This document shows positions 33,805 through 43,021 of a DNA stretch of 64,000 nucleotides, piece by piece. Numbering within the stretch: position 1 is the first letter of the stretch; each line of letters opens with the position of its first letter. The notes below the pieces were generated by a model, which did no database searches, was not told the origin of the DNA, and saw nothing but the letters and a program-made list of their open reading frames with translations. The stretch is from the NCBI RefSeq assembly GCF_017893945.1, contig NZ_CP054257.1:1364001-1428000 (forward strand). Reading direction: 5' to 3'. The translations under genes were made by a program, and so were the position numbers. This stretch comes from Treponema parvum. Its GTDB lineage: Bacteria; Spirochaetota; Spirochaetia; Treponematales; Treponemataceae.

Positions 33805-35006
33805 TTAAGTTTTGTAAGGGCGCTCCTAGCTTCCGCTATGACACTTTCAGGGTAATCAAGATAAGTTACGAATAAAAGCTGATCGAACGCCGTCTTGCTT
33901 CCGAGTCGCCCCAACGTCCTTACTACGGCAAGCATAAGATCCTCGGACGGTACGCTGCCTTCTTCGGTTCTCTTATTCAATTCACCCAAATATTCGGTTA
34001 AGGCCTTTGACGATTCCGCCGTAGAAATGTTTGAAAATCCGTTTATGATCTTTATAAACTGGGCTTCGCTGATTTTGGACGCTTCATAATTCTTTTTTGA
34101 CTGCAAAAAAAACTTTACTATGAGAGACGAAGCTCTAGTCCAATTGTTTTCGACCATAAAACTAAACGCTTCCATTTCCAAATCAAGCAGGGCTTTATCG
34201 TCTCGGCCTTTCAATATATCTAATGTTTCAAGTAGGATATTTTCTGCAATTTCAGATTTAAATGACGAAGATATTTTAGGACTGTTTTTTATAAGGTTAA
34301 ACAGGCTGGACATCTGATCGACGTCCGCATTGTTTATGATCTGAAGTATTTCGGTAAGCGATCTGTCAGCAGAGTTTTCTATGGAAGTTTTTATATCAAC
34401 CGCTAACTGTGAAAAAACGGGAGACTGCAGGCACTTATATAAAACGTTAAACGACGAACCGCCGCCTATTTTCCCTAAAGATATTATTGCAGCCTTTTGT
34501 ACGTCGGAAACTTTCTTTTCTTTTAGACTGCCGGCAAGGAATTCGGAAATGAACCGTACGGAATCTTCAGACGGTACAACTTCATAAAACTGAACGATCT
34601 TTTCAATGACGGAAATTCTTATGGTGGTATCGTCAAAAAGTGAAAACAGTTTGTAAAGCTTTGAAAGTGTCGAAGAAGGAGGCTCCGCATCGTTTGACTT
34701 TTTTCCGGCGTAAGAATCGGCGACTGCGTCTTCCGTGGCGGGCAATGCAAGAATCCCCGTAACCGCAAGGGCGTTAAATTCCCTGTCTTTCGTGCCTATT
34801 TCGGACACGTTTTCCAGCACAAAATCTACGGTTTTTAGAGAAATATATGCGGCCTCTTTTCCGGAAGATTTTTTTACGGCTGAAATTTTATCTTCGATAT
34901 TTCCCTTAATAAAATTCTTTATGTTACCGTTTTCCTGTGCAAAAAACGGCACGGCCGACACAAACATCATGATAAAAAATATGTTTTTAATTTTTCCACT
35001 TTTCAT
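33798..35006 (-). CDS. Exported HEAT-repeat protein
   Basis: 402 residues from the ATG at 35006 (AGGAA six bases upstream; an upstream in-frame start at 35039 is less likely). Signal peptide KIKNIFFIMMFVSAVPFFAQ. The mature part is almost wholly helical with HEAT/armadillo-like repeats (KAAIISLGKIGGGSSFNVLY; VVRTLGRLGSKTAFDQLLF). A periplasmic scaffold is likely; no catalytic motif. The same kind of protein recurs at 45.0-45.7 kb. Probably the first gene of a unit with comEC and rsmA. Confidence 0.8.
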   Translation of the reverse strand: MKSGKIKNIFFIMMFVSAVPFFAQENGNIKNFIKGNIEDKISAVKKSSGKEAAYISLKTVDFVLENVSEIGTKDREFNALAVTGILALPATEDAVADSYAGKKSNDAEPPSSTLSKLYKLFSLFDDTTIRISVIEKIVQFYEVVPSEDSVRFISEFLAGSLKEKKVSDVQKAAIISLGKIGGGSSFNVLYKCLQSPVFSQLAVDIKTSIENSADRSLTEILQIINNADVDQMSSLFNLIKNSPKISSSFKSEIAENILLETLDILKGRDDKALLDLEMEAFSFMVENNWTRASSLIVKFFLQSKKNYEASKISEAQFIKIINGFSNISTAESSKALTEYLGELNKRTEEGSVPSEDLMLAVVRTLGRLGSKTAFDQLLFVTYLDYPESVIAEARSALTKLKW

Positions 35007-35045
35007 ACAATTTCCTGTAATTTCCTGCTTCGTTTTCAATAAAAT

Positions 35046-36092
35046 TCAATCGCCGGTTTCGTCAGCTCCCGTCTGAGACAGAGCTTCCATAACATATTTT
35101 TGTTCCTGCGGCATAGTATTATACACGAAAGCCATGATTTTGTTACGCATTTTAGGTGAAATACTTACGCATTCAAAGTGAAGATGCGACTGATTTAGAG
35201 TCTCGTTAAATTCGGCAAAACGGATTACGCCTGACATAACTATCTCTTCGGAGTTAATAAAAAATGTAAGCCGTATCTTTACGTTAGAAAGTCCTTTTCC
35301 GCCTATCCTTATCAAAGCCCCTGAAGTAGAAACGTCTTCCAGCATACAGCGGTAACCTTTTTCTTTAACTTCAGACTGACGGGAAGTTTTTTTAGGAAGC
35401 AAAAAAAGGGTGGCCGGAATATCGCACGCGGCTCTCAAAGTCTTTCGCTTTTGTATTCTAAAAAGATTGTTGCTGTGAGGAATATACAATACAGGCTCTT
35501 CTCTAAAAGTTCCCGAAGCCAAAACCTTCGTGTCGAACACATAGTTGGCGTCGTTTTTCCGCCAAAGATATACTGTAATATCTTTTTTTATCCAAAGAAC
35601 CCTGTTTACATTGCCCAAATCCTTGTTCCGGCGCACAGGCGTTTCTATTGTAAGTTCGTGAAGATTATTTACGATTCTTGAAACAAATACGCCGTTTTGC
35701 GGCAGGATGATGACGATTTTCTGCCCTATGCTGAGTTCTCTGGTGGAATGAATCCCTTTCTTTTTATCGGAGGAATCGATACTTTTGCTTATTTGAAGCT
35801 CATACAGCTTTGAAAGAAGATCCTGCATCGAAGCGGAATTTTCAGTCCCGCCGGCATCAGACTTATCGGTAAGCTGTAAAACACATTTTGCGATCGCTTC
35901 CGCAGATTCAAACAGGGATTCGGGTTCTGTAGCTTTAATGCTTAGAGAATACCGCCATAAAATCAGCAACTGCGACAGTGAAAATCCTCTGTCAAAACCG
36001 GCCGCAAAAAATTTCATTTTCTTTCCCGAAAGAAAATACAAAAAAGAAAGAGAAGCGGCGACAGAAATTAAAACAACGGCGGCAATATACAA
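35046..36092 (-). CDS. PilZ-domain c-di-GMP receptor with N-terminal membrane anchor
   Basis: 348 residues starting at a TTG (36092) with GGAG five bases upstream. One N-terminal membrane helix (YIAAVVLISVAASLSFLYFL), a helical cytosolic stretch, then a YcgR-N-like domain (IGQKIVIILPQNGVFVSRIV, about 125-200) and a PilZ domain with both c-di-GMP motifs intact: RKTLR (about 215) and DVSTSG (about 252). Relatives such as YcgR and Borrelia PlzA link c-di-GMP to motility. The membrane anchor suggests action at the flagellar base or envelope (inference). Confidence 0.85.
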   Translation of the reverse strand: MYIAAVVLISVAASLSFLYFLSGKKMKFFAAGFDRGFSLSQLLILWRYSLSIKATEPESLFESAEAIAKCVLQLTDKSDAGGTENSASMQDLLSKLYELQISKSIDSSDKKKGIHSTRELSIGQKIVIILPQNGVFVSRIVNNLHELTIETPVRRNKDLGNVNRVLWIKKDITVYLWRKNDANYVFDTKVLASGTFREEPVLYIPHSNNLFRIQKRKTLRAACDIPATLFLLPKKTSRQSEVKEKGYRCMLEDVSTSGALIRIGGKGLSNVKIRLTFFINSEEIVMSGVIRFAEFNETLNQSHLHFECVSISPKMRNKIMAFVYNTMPQEQKYVMEALSQTGADETGD

Positions 36093-36123
36093 AACGACTC
36101 CGAATTTATATTATCTTATCATA

Positions 36124-36864
36124 ATGTATATTAAAAAACACTACCTTGTCATGGAATTCGCTTTTATAGCCGCCTTTTGCCTTCTGCCCCCTCTTTTTAA
36201 AGGCCCTGAACAATACGCTTTTCCGGGCATATTGTCATATCTGTGTTCTTTTTGCATTTCAATATTTTTATATTTTCAATTAAATCTTTACAAAAAAACG
36301 AAAAAGACGGAACAGTATAAAAAAAAGATACGCTTTAGTGCTAAAGATTACTCGGGAATTTTGAAATTCACTCTTAATTCATCTTATTTTTTTTTAACGT
36401 TCGGAACGCTGATAGTTACGGCGGTATGCATAAATATTTTTACCGTCTGCTTATCAAACAGGGCGTTTTCGATCGATCTTGCGCCCGGAGCAAACGCTGC
36501 AGATGCGGCAAATGCGGCCGCCATGATACCGGCGTTTTTTGTAAGCGCGTTTTACGAAGAAGTCATGTACAGGATGGTTTTGCCCGAATTTTTATACTGT
36601 TTTTTTACGAAAAATCAGCGCACGGCATGCCGCAATAAGCGTGATACCGCCCGTTTTTACGTCACGGAACTTGTTTCAGTACTTGTATTTGCGTTTTCAC
36701 ACAGGTACGCCGGCTGGGCTTCGGTTCTCAATTCCTTTATAGCGGGAATAGCGCTAAGAAAGTGCTATCTTAAAAGCAAAAACATTTTTACGGGCTTTGC
36801 GGCGCATTTTTTATACAATGTCTTTATGCTTTTCCTCTTGTCGATGGCGCATGGCCGAAGTTAA
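36124..36864 (+). CDS. CPBP (CAAX/Abi) intramembrane metalloprotease family protein
   Basis: 246 residues with about six membrane helices. The ATG at 36124 was chosen; the frame is open to 35938 but that would overlap the divergent PilZ gene. The active-site motifs are visible: EEVMYR (near residue 146, E-E-x3-R), the His in FAFSHRYAGWASVLNSF and a third motif AAHFLYNVF. Bacterial members process or degrade membrane proteins or give self-immunity to peptides; the substrate is unknown. Confidence 0.85.
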   Translation: MYIKKHYLVMEFAFIAAFCLLPPLFKGPEQYAFPGILSYLCSFCISIFLYFQLNLYKKTKKTEQYKKKIRFSAKDYSGILKFTLNSSYFFLTFGTLIVTAVCINIFTVCLSNRAFSIDLAPGANAADAANAAAMIPAFFVSAFYEEVMYRMVLPEFLYCFFTKNQRTACRNKRDTARFYVTELVSVLVFAFSHRYAGWASVLNSFIAGIALRKCYLKSKNIFTGFAAHFLYNVFMLFLLSMAHGRS

Positions 36865-37011
36865 GCGGAAACCGGCGCCAATCGCTACCTACGAACAGCG
36901 GATCCCGGTGACGAACGGTTTCACTTCACCGGAACCACGCAAGCATACGCATCGGTCGTTCACCCGCCTTATCTTCTCAATCTTTCGCCGCAAGGCCATC
37001 AGGATATTTAA

Positions 37012-38853
37012 TCAATAACTTGCCGCCACATATGCGCCGCCGCCGAGCATGGTCGTGGTGTTGGCAACGGACATCATCGTAATGATTATTGCAATTACAA
37101 TAGCTGCCAGGTAAGGATTCTTTGTTTTCTTATACACCGCTCTGGAAATAAACGGCGTTATGAAAAGGAAAAATATCGGACCGTAAAGCCATATTCCGCT
37201 TATCATTTCTCCTTCGTTTGCATACCATTTGGGCAGTCCTGTAACAAAATAGGTCAGATACTGAATAAGCACATAAACAATTGCGCCGCCCGCGTTGAAA
37301 AGGCCGAAAATCGCAGTGTTGAACCTGCCTCCGACCTGATTGAAGTTAAAGCAGTTGCAGGAAATCGAGTTGACGACATAGAAAAACAGGAAGAAAGGCA
37401 GGAATCGCAGTCCTATATTCACCTTGTCCGCGTCAAAAGCTTTAAACGTCAGCACCCAGAACCTGAAATCCGTCTTGCAGAAGTAGTCGGCGGCGAAAAG
37501 AATAAGAAAAGCTAGCGTTACCGTTAAGAGTGAAAGCTGAACAGTTTTCCAGATCTTTGCACGGGGCATCTTTATGCCCTCATCTTTTGCACAGAAGCCG
37601 GATTTCTTTCCTACAAAGAAGTACCATACCGACAGCATCACAATGCAGAATACTCCGCTCAGCGCCGACCAGATTCCGATTGTAAGGGGCCCCGTCTGAT
37701 TAAAAAAAGAAGTTGTTTTTGAATAGATGTGATCTATGCTCCATTTATAGCTCAAGGCGGAGAACAGAGCGCCTATGCACAGAGGCGCCCAATACCAAAT
37801 AAGCGCCTTTTTTTCTATTGTTTTAGGTTTCGCTTCTTCATCTGCCTTTAAAACGGCAAAATAGTTTGTTTCTACCATAAAATTAATAAACGCTACGACG
37901 AACAAACCTATCCCTATGAGCCCCAAAAGGTTAAATGCCGCCTTTGCCTGCCACACTTGGTTATTTGCAGGAATTGGATTAGGCGCGGGAAATACCTTTT
38001 CAAAGAATTTGATCGCAAAAGCCACCGCGGTCGTTGAAAAATGGACGCGCGGATGCGTCGTATTATTCTGATATATCGAGCGGTAGTTTGTCTCCCCGTC
38101 CGTTGTAAGTTCATACATTTTTCCGCTTTCCACCTCCGCCGTGGCAAGCGGGCCGTGCCCAAAGTTGACGAAGTTTTTTGCTCCTCCGGTTTTCAAGAAT
38201 TCCGCCGGATAGATCGCATTGCCTTTATCGTCGGCATAGTAATAGAATTCGTCATATTTGGACTGGATGATACCGACGGAACGCTTGTCTCCGTACTCGT
38301 TTATACAGTCGTGCCCTGCGTCGTCCACCCACAGCGAAGCCTGCAGAAGCGCCGCCTTTACCAGGGGCTTCTCCTTTTCGTTATCCACCTGAATTTCCAT
38401 GTTGATACCTGCGGAGGCGCCGGAAGAATGTCCGGTCATACCGATCCTTGAACGGTCGACATACGGCAGGGTCGCGGCAAGCTCTACGGCGGCATCCGTG
38501 CCGACGCCGGCAGTAAACAATCCCTCATCCGTCGTCGCCTCCGAATCTCCGTGGCCGTGCATATCGGCTGCAATAACTACATATCCTCGGCGGGCAAATT
38601 CTACGGAATACAGATCCTGCATTTCCTTATTGTTGTACCAGCCTTCTATGGTGATTATACATGGCGCGGGATTTTTAGGCGTAGCCGTGTTCGGTTTGTA
38701 AAGCTGTACGCTCACTTCATATCCTGCAGAGTCTACCAGCCTTAATTCCGACACTTTAACCTTGCCCATCGACGTCTGTATGGCGGACGTTACAATAACG
38801 CTTATAAAGCACATCGCCAATGCGATAACCAGCCATGTTTTTGCTTTTTTCAT
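37012..38853 (-). CDS. Alpha/beta-hydrolase fused to a polytopic membrane domain
   Basis: 613 residues. After an N-terminal membrane segment, residues 35-300 form a secreted alpha/beta hydrolase: oxyanion region TIEGWYNN, YVVIAADMHGHGDS and the nucleophile elbow GMTGHSSGASAG (Ser). A membrane part of about seven helices follows (from about 310: FNLLGLIGIGLFVVAFINF to AIVIAIIITMMSVANTTTM). Dienelactone-hydrolase-like enzymes act on esters or acyl groups; the attached membrane domain suggests a substrate in or crossing the membrane (inference). Strong Shine-Dalgarno AAGGAGAGG. Stands alone between two convergent or spaced genes. Confidence 0.8.
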   Translation of the reverse strand: MKKAKTWLVIALAMCFISVIVTSAIQTSMGKVKVSELRLVDSAGYEVSVQLYKPNTATPKNPAPCIITIEGWYNNKEMQDLYSVEFARRGYVVIAADMHGHGDSEATTDEGLFTAGVGTDAAVELAATLPYVDRSRIGMTGHSSGASAGINMEIQVDNEKEKPLVKAALLQASLWVDDAGHDCINEYGDKRSVGIIQSKYDEFYYYADDKGNAIYPAEFLKTGGAKNFVNFGHGPLATAEVESGKMYELTTDGETNYRSIYQNNTTHPRVHFSTTAVAFAIKFFEKVFPAPNPIPANNQVWQAKAAFNLLGLIGIGLFVVAFINFMVETNYFAVLKADEEAKPKTIEKKALIWYWAPLCIGALFSALSYKWSIDHIYSKTTSFFNQTGPLTIGIWSALSGVFCIVMLSVWYFFVGKKSGFCAKDEGIKMPRAKIWKTVQLSLLTVTLAFLILFAADYFCKTDFRFWVLTFKAFDADKVNIGLRFLPFFLFFYVVNSISCNCFNFNQVGGRFNTAIFGLFNAGGAIVYVLIQYLTYFVTGLPKWYANEGEMISGIWLYGPIFFLFITPFISRAVYKKTKNPYLAAIVIAIIITMMSVANTTTMLGGGAYVAASY

Positions 38854-39224
38854 AGTTTTTTACCTCTCCTTTTGATTTTTCATTTAGCCGGCGGCGGCAA
38901 TAAACTTTTCGAGCTGCCTTAGACCGTCTCGAGAGCCCGCCTTTATGTGACTTTAACAATAATTGTACCACGCTATGAAGGCTCTTTCAAACTTTTTTGA
39001 TTGCTTTTTTGCCTCGCGGCCGAAAATTGCAGGACAAATCTTTGATAAAACGCCTTACTGTATAAAATTTCATACATTTTAAGACAGTTTATATCATACT
39101 GTATAGAATATTATACTACTTAAGACTTTTTGTAGCTGATGTTTTCAGCTTTTCCGTCTACGAATGCGCCGGCTTCTCCCTCAAAAATTGAACGCCAATG
39201 TGGTGCGCATTTAAATAAACCGTT
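38854..39224. other. 371-base upstream region of the hydrolase gene with a possible operator
   Basis: No gene. It contains the inverted repeat ACAGT-N9-ACTGT (39084-39102) and a direct repeat of TACTGTATA at 39056-39064 and 39097-39105, 41 bases apart. A TATAAT lies on the minus strand at about 39116-39111 but without a good -35. The arrangement suggests a regulated promoter of the hydrolase gene with a long leader. Confidence 0.35.
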
Positions 39225-40151
39225 TCAATCTATGTAAGGAATTTCAAACCTCATGCGGTCTTTTGTAAGTTCCGCTCCGGGGAAAATCTGCTTCGCTTCG
39301 TTCAAAAGACCTTCAAGGTCTTTGTCAGTATATCTGGGACTATAGTGAATCATCGCCATGCGCCGTACTTTCGCGTCACGCGCAACCGTTGCAGCCTGTC
39401 TCGCCGTCATGTGTTTTTTTTCACGCGCCTGGTCCGAAACGTCTTCCATAAACATACCTTCGCAGATCAAAAGGTCGGAACCGGTCACTTCTTTAGCTAT
39501 CGAGGGTATGTACAGCGTATCCGTAACATAGCTGAATTTTCTTCCGCTGCGTTTGGCTCCCATCACCTGTTCGGGAAGCACCGTAGAACCGTCTTCCGCA
39601 GTAACCGCTTGGCCCGCTTGCAGTTTTGACCATAAGGGGCCGCGGGCAACTTTTAATTCTTTCGCCTTTTCAGGATTAAATTCCCCGGGACGGTCAAGTT
39701 CTTCAAGAGTATAGCCTACGCAAGTTTTTGTGTGCTGAAGCGGAAAAGCTCTTATATAAAACCCGTCGCCTTCGTGAACAACGCACGGAGCTGAAATCTC
39801 TTTTACAACTATCGTGTAATTTATGTACATGTCCAAAACTTTTCGGCTCGTTTCAATGTACTCTGCGATTTTCGGAGGGCCGTAAATATACAAAGGCTCT
39901 TTGCGGTCTACCTGAGACGAAAGCATCAGAATTCCCGGAAGTCCCGTAACGTGATCGGCATGCGTATGAGATACGAATATGGCGTTTATCTTTTTCCATT
40001 TAAGATTAAGGCGCCTCAAGGAAACCTGCGTTCCTTCACCTCCGTCAAATAAAAAAAGATCGCCTTCCCGTCTGAGTAAAACGGACGTCAAATGCCGGTA
40101 AGGAAGCGGCATCATTCCTCCGCAACCTAAAACAAACGCTTCCATGTTCAT
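39225..40151 (-). CDS. rnz: Ribonuclease Z
   Basis: Zinc-dependent tRNA 3' endonuclease, 308 residues. The metallo-beta-lactamase motif SHTHADH (His62, His64, Asp66, His67) follows FDGGEGTQVSLRR; the later FVTDTL-like SYVTDTLYIP and MIHYSPRY give the remaining ligands. None of the three tRNAs here encodes CCA, so 3' trimming by this enzyme followed by CCA addition is expected. Two starts are possible; the ATG at 40145 has AAGGA at better spacing than the one at 40151. Confidence 0.92.
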   Translation of the reverse strand: MNMEAFVLGCGGMMPLPYRHLTSVLLRREGDLFLFDGGEGTQVSLRRLNLKWKKINAIFVSHTHADHVTGLPGILMLSSQVDRKEPLYIYGPPKIAEYIETSRKVLDMYINYTIVVKEISAPCVVHEGDGFYIRAFPLQHTKTCVGYTLEELDRPGEFNPEKAKELKVARGPLWSKLQAGQAVTAEDGSTVLPEQVMGAKRSGRKFSYVTDTLYIPSIAKEVTGSDLLICEGMFMEDVSDQAREKKHMTARQAATVARDAKVRRMAMIHYSPRYTDKDLEGLLNEAKQIFPGAELTKDRMRFEIPYID

Positions 40152-40245
40152 AGTCCTTACTTTACATGAAATAAAATGTTTTTACAATTATCGGCTCGGC
40201 GCATGACCGCGCGCAAACGTGTCTCTGCCGGCGGCATAAAAAAAC

Positions 40246-40273
40246 TTGCATATTTCAAATAGTGAATTATACT
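40246..40273 (+). promoter_or_regulatory. Predicted promoter of the exported beta-propeller-like gene
   Basis: TTGCAT (40246-40251), 16-base spacer, TATACT (40268-40273). The gene's Shine-Dalgarno AGGAGG and ATG at 40334 follow after about 54 bases. Confidence 0.5.
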
Positions 40274-40333
40274 GAAACCGGGTTTTTACAGATCGATTTG
40301 TAAAAAGCATTTGCAATATACTCAGGAGGAAAA

Positions 40334-41329
40334 ATGACAAAAATCACTAAAAAAACGCTTGCGGCGTTAACAGCCGCTTGTTTGTTTACCGCCGGTATAG
40401 CAGCTCAGCACATCGGCACGGAATACAGGTTAAAGAAAGTGGTGGAAGTTCCGGGACGACAAGGAATCGCGGCGGATAAAGATTTCTTTTACGTATCCGA
40501 CACGCGAGGTCTTTACAAATTCGACCATAATTGGAAGCTTGTAAAAAAACGCGTTCAAACTAAAACAGACGGTTTGTTTCCAAATCCCGAACAGGCAAAT
40601 CACTTCGGCGACATAGATGTTTTTGACGGAAAAATCTACACAGGAAATGAAAAATTCGAATACGGCCGCGGATACAACATTGCAGTTTCAATATACAGCG
40701 CAGACACGCTAGAATGGATCGAAGACATACCGTGGAGTTCCGAGTCGGGACAGGTTGAAGTTTCGGGAGTCGCCGTCGATCGTGAAAAAAACCTCGTATG
40801 GCTTTCGGACTGGGTAGACAGCCGCTATGTATACGCGTACAGCCTTGAAACAAAAAAATATTACACAAAAATGCAGTGCCGGCCCGAACCGTACTGGTGT
40901 CAAGGAATCTACATTGCAGACGGAACGATGCTGTTTTCCGCCGACGACGGAGAATCCACATATCACATTGCAGACTGCATCTATAAGGCTGACGTTTCGG
41001 AAGTTCCGTACACAGGACTCGTTTGGGGAACGGAAGTCGTAAAGGAAAATCCGTGGAGCGTAAAACTTGAAAACGGCAAGTGTGTAACGCGTAGCGGATA
41101 TATAGCCGGCGGCGCATTTGCAAAACCCTTAACCCTATTCAGGGAAATGAAAGATTTCCGTCGCGCCGGCGAAATCGAGGGCTTGACGATAGATCCTGTA
41201 ACGGACGATCTGCTCGTTCTGAACAACCGAGGCACACAGATAATACTCGGCATGAGCCAAGGGCCGTTTAAAAACGAAGGATACACAAAAGAAATTCATG
41301 AAGTCTATATCTATGAAAAGATAAAATAA
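40334..41329 (+). CDS. Exported beta-propeller-like protein
   Basis: 331 residues with signal peptide (TKKTLAALTAACLFTAGIAAQ). The mature part has repeats with the propeller pattern, for example GQVEVSGVAVDREKNLVWLSDW, CQGIYIADGTMLFSADD and IEGLTIDPVTDDLLVLNNRG, like SMP-30/NHL-type blades. No enzyme motif is certain. Single gene with its own promoter, strong Shine-Dalgarno and terminator. Confidence 0.75.
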   Translation: MTKITKKTLAALTAACLFTAGIAAQHIGTEYRLKKVVEVPGRQGIAADKDFFYVSDTRGLYKFDHNWKLVKKRVQTKTDGLFPNPEQANHFGDIDVFDGKIYTGNEKFEYGRGYNIAVSIYSADTLEWIEDIPWSSESGQVEVSGVAVDREKNLVWLSDWVDSRYVYAYSLETKKYYTKMQCRPEPYWCQGIYIADGTMLFSADDGESTYHIADCIYKADVSEVPYTGLVWGTEVVKENPWSVKLENGKCVTRSGYIAGGAFAKPLTLFREMKDFRRAGEIEGLTIDPVTDDLLVLNNRGTQIILGMSQGPFKNEGYTKEIHEVYIYEKIK

Positions 41330-41354
41330 GGCTTTACCCATTCAGGCATCACAT

Positions 41355-41391
41355 GGGGCTGCAAAAGTTTATTACTTTTGCAGCCCCTTTT
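41355..41391 (+). terminator. Rho-independent terminator after the beta-propeller-like gene
   Basis: GGGGCTGCAAAAG (41355-41367) pairs perfectly with CTTTTGCAGCCCC (41375-41387) around TTTATTA, followed by TTTT. Confidence 0.85.
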
Positions 41392-41479
41392 GCCTAAAAT
41401 CATTCAATTCAAGCGCACAAACATTATAGGCTCTGTCGGCACAAAACGGATAAGACGACGGTATCGTTTTTGCTTTCAC

Positions 41480-41962
41480 TTATGTTCCGTTTTGTTCTTT
41501 ACGGATCAGTTTTTCGACTTCTTCTTTTTTGAGCGGAATATTATCGTCATAGGCTTTTTTATTTCTTTCTATTTCTTCAATAGTCCGAAGCGCTCCCTTA
41601 TTCATTCCGGGGCAATCCTTTGCGCATTCATCCCATGTTTCCCTGTCACATATCATCCATGACCAAAACGGGTAAGTGGAACACTGAACGGGTCTCGCTT
41701 CATATGCGGTACACCCTTTGTCCCACAGCACGCAGTCATAGTTTTTATTTTCAAGCAGGGAAAGAACTTTATCGCCGTGATAATAATCCGCCCACCGGCA
41801 TTTTTGTTTTACGAAATCCGTAACCGACAGCTTAAAAAAATTACAGAGAGACATTAAATCCTTATAAGAAAGATATACGAAACCGGGTGAATGACCGCAA
41901 CAAAAAGAACAACGCTGACAGCTGAACTGCAATCCGTCCTGATAAAATTTTTTATTTTCCAT
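41480..41962 (-). CDS. YkgJ-type cysteine-cluster (metal-binding) protein
   Basis: 160 residues from the ATG at 41962 (a GTG at 41989 is also in frame). Cysteine spacing is typical of the YkgJ/CxxCxxCC family: FSCQRCSFCCG near the N terminus, then YDCVLWDKGCTAYEARPVQCSTYPFW and CAKDCPG. Members are thought to bind zinc or an Fe-S cluster; the role is not known. Confidence 0.85.
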   Translation of the reverse strand: MENKKFYQDGLQFSCQRCSFCCGHSPGFVYLSYKDLMSLCNFFKLSVTDFVKQKCRWADYYHGDKVLSLLENKNYDCVLWDKGCTAYEARPVQCSTYPFWSWMICDRETWDECAKDCPGMNKGALRTIEEIERNKKAYDDNIPLKKEEVEKLIRKEQNGT

Positions 41963-42021
41963 AAAGTGTGATAAAACAATCAACAGCACCGCACCGAAGA
42001 CGCTGAACCGTCCGCATGAAT

Positions 42022-42058
42022 AAAAAAAGCCGTCCTTTAGATCGGACAGCTTTTAAAA
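42022..42058 (-). terminator. Terminator of tRNA-Gly
   Basis: On the minus strand AAAAGCTGTCC and GGACGGCTTTT pair (one T-G) around a short loop, followed by a run of seven Ts. It begins at the 3' end of the tRNA. Confidence 0.75.
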
Positions 42059-42130
42059 GCGGATGAAGGGAGTCGAACCCTCGTCTTCAGCTTGGAAGGC
42101 TGAGATAATAAGCCGTTATATGACATCCGC
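42058..42130 (-). tRNA. tRNA-Gly (anticodon TCC)
   Basis: Minus strand, 73 bases: acceptor GCGGATG/CATCCGC, anticodon stem TCAGC/GCTGA around CTTCCAA (TCC), T-arm GAGGGTTCGACTCCC, discriminator T. CCA not encoded. Confidence 0.93.
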
Positions 42131-42183
42131 AATAAAACAAGCATTACGCCTATTGAACAGATTATCTGAAATAAAAAAAAAAG

Positions 42184-42945
42184 TCAATATTTTATTTTTT
42201 CATCAGCGACGATCTTTTCGTATGCTATTTTTGCGGCGTTCTGTTCTGCCTGTTTTTTGCTCTTTGCGGAAACGGGCCCGTATGTGACGTTTTCAAGGCT
42301 GACGCTAACGTTAAAAGTTTGGTCGTGATCCGGCCCAGTCTTGCTCACAAGCTTATATTCGGGATAAGAACGGTATTTTTTCTGGCATAATTCCTGCAAA
42401 AGCGATTTATAATCCTTTACTCCCTGATTTTGCTGTATCTTTCGCACTTCAGGGATTATGAACGAAAGGACGTATTTTTCTACGGAAGCGTATCCTGAAT
42501 CCAGATAATATGCGCCTATTATCGCTTCCATGCAGTCCGCCAGAATCGAAGGGCTTTCAAATTCCTTGTTTATTTCGGCGCCTTTTCCCATGATCAGCAT
42601 TTTATCGATGCCGAATTTAAGCGCTATGGGAGCCAAGGTTTTTTCGGAAACGACGGCCGATTTTATTTTAGACAGATCCCCTTCGCTCTTTTCGGGCATA
42701 TCCTTGTACAAAAAAGACGCCGTTACCGTTCCCAGAACGGAGTCTCCTAAAAATTCAAGGCGTTCGTTGTTGTAATGTCTGTGCGGCCTTATCTCATTCG
42801 AATATGAACGGTGATGAAAAGCCAGATCCAGAAGTTTGTAATCATTGAATTTCAAACCGGTTATCCGGCAAAAAAATTTGAGCTTTTTTAATCTTTCGGG
42901 CAAAACAACAGGGGCGATTTTAAAAAAATCTATTATCTTTTTCAT
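42184..42945 (-). CDS. rnc: Ribonuclease III
   Basis: Double-strand-specific endonuclease that processes rRNA precursors. Catalytic signature NNERLEFLGDSVLGTV and DCMEAIIGAYYLDSG in the first domain, then a dsRNA-binding domain (DYKSLLQELCQKKYRSYPEY ... GPVSAKSKKQAEQNAAKIAYE). 253 residues. It starts just after the acpP terminator, so would be reached by read-through from rpmF-acpP or an unseen promoter. Confidence 0.96.
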   Translation of the reverse strand: MKKIIDFFKIAPVVLPERLKKLKFFCRITGLKFNDYKLLDLAFHHRSYSNEIRPHRHYNNERLEFLGDSVLGTVTASFLYKDMPEKSEGDLSKIKSAVVSEKTLAPIALKFGIDKMLIMGKGAEINKEFESPSILADCMEAIIGAYYLDSGYASVEKYVLSFIIPEVRKIQQNQGVKDYKSLLQELCQKKYRSYPEYKLVSKTGPDHDQTFNVSVSLENVTYGPVSAKSKKQAEQNAAKIAYEKIVADEKIKY

Positions 42946-42948
42946 TTA

Positions 42949-42991
42949 CAAAAAAAAACACAGGCCTGACCGAATATGACGGAGCCTGTGT
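42949..42991 (-). terminator. Terminator after acpP
   Basis: On the minus strand ACACAGGC (42991-42984) pairs with GCCTGTGT (42965-42958) and runs into eight or more Ts. The rnc ATG follows within about five bases. Confidence 0.8.
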
Positions 42992-43021
42992 CCTAAATCA
43001 GCAAACAAATTTTATAAGACT

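Noticed and set aside
35938..36123. N-terminal extension of the CPBP protease frame
   Set aside because: It overlaps the divergent PilZ gene, is hydrophilic and unlike the family; the ATG at 36124 begins the hydrophobic conserved part.
40560..41123. 187-codon minus-strand frame
   Set aside because: Opposite the exported beta-propeller-like gene, which has signal peptide, Shine-Dalgarno, promoter and terminator.
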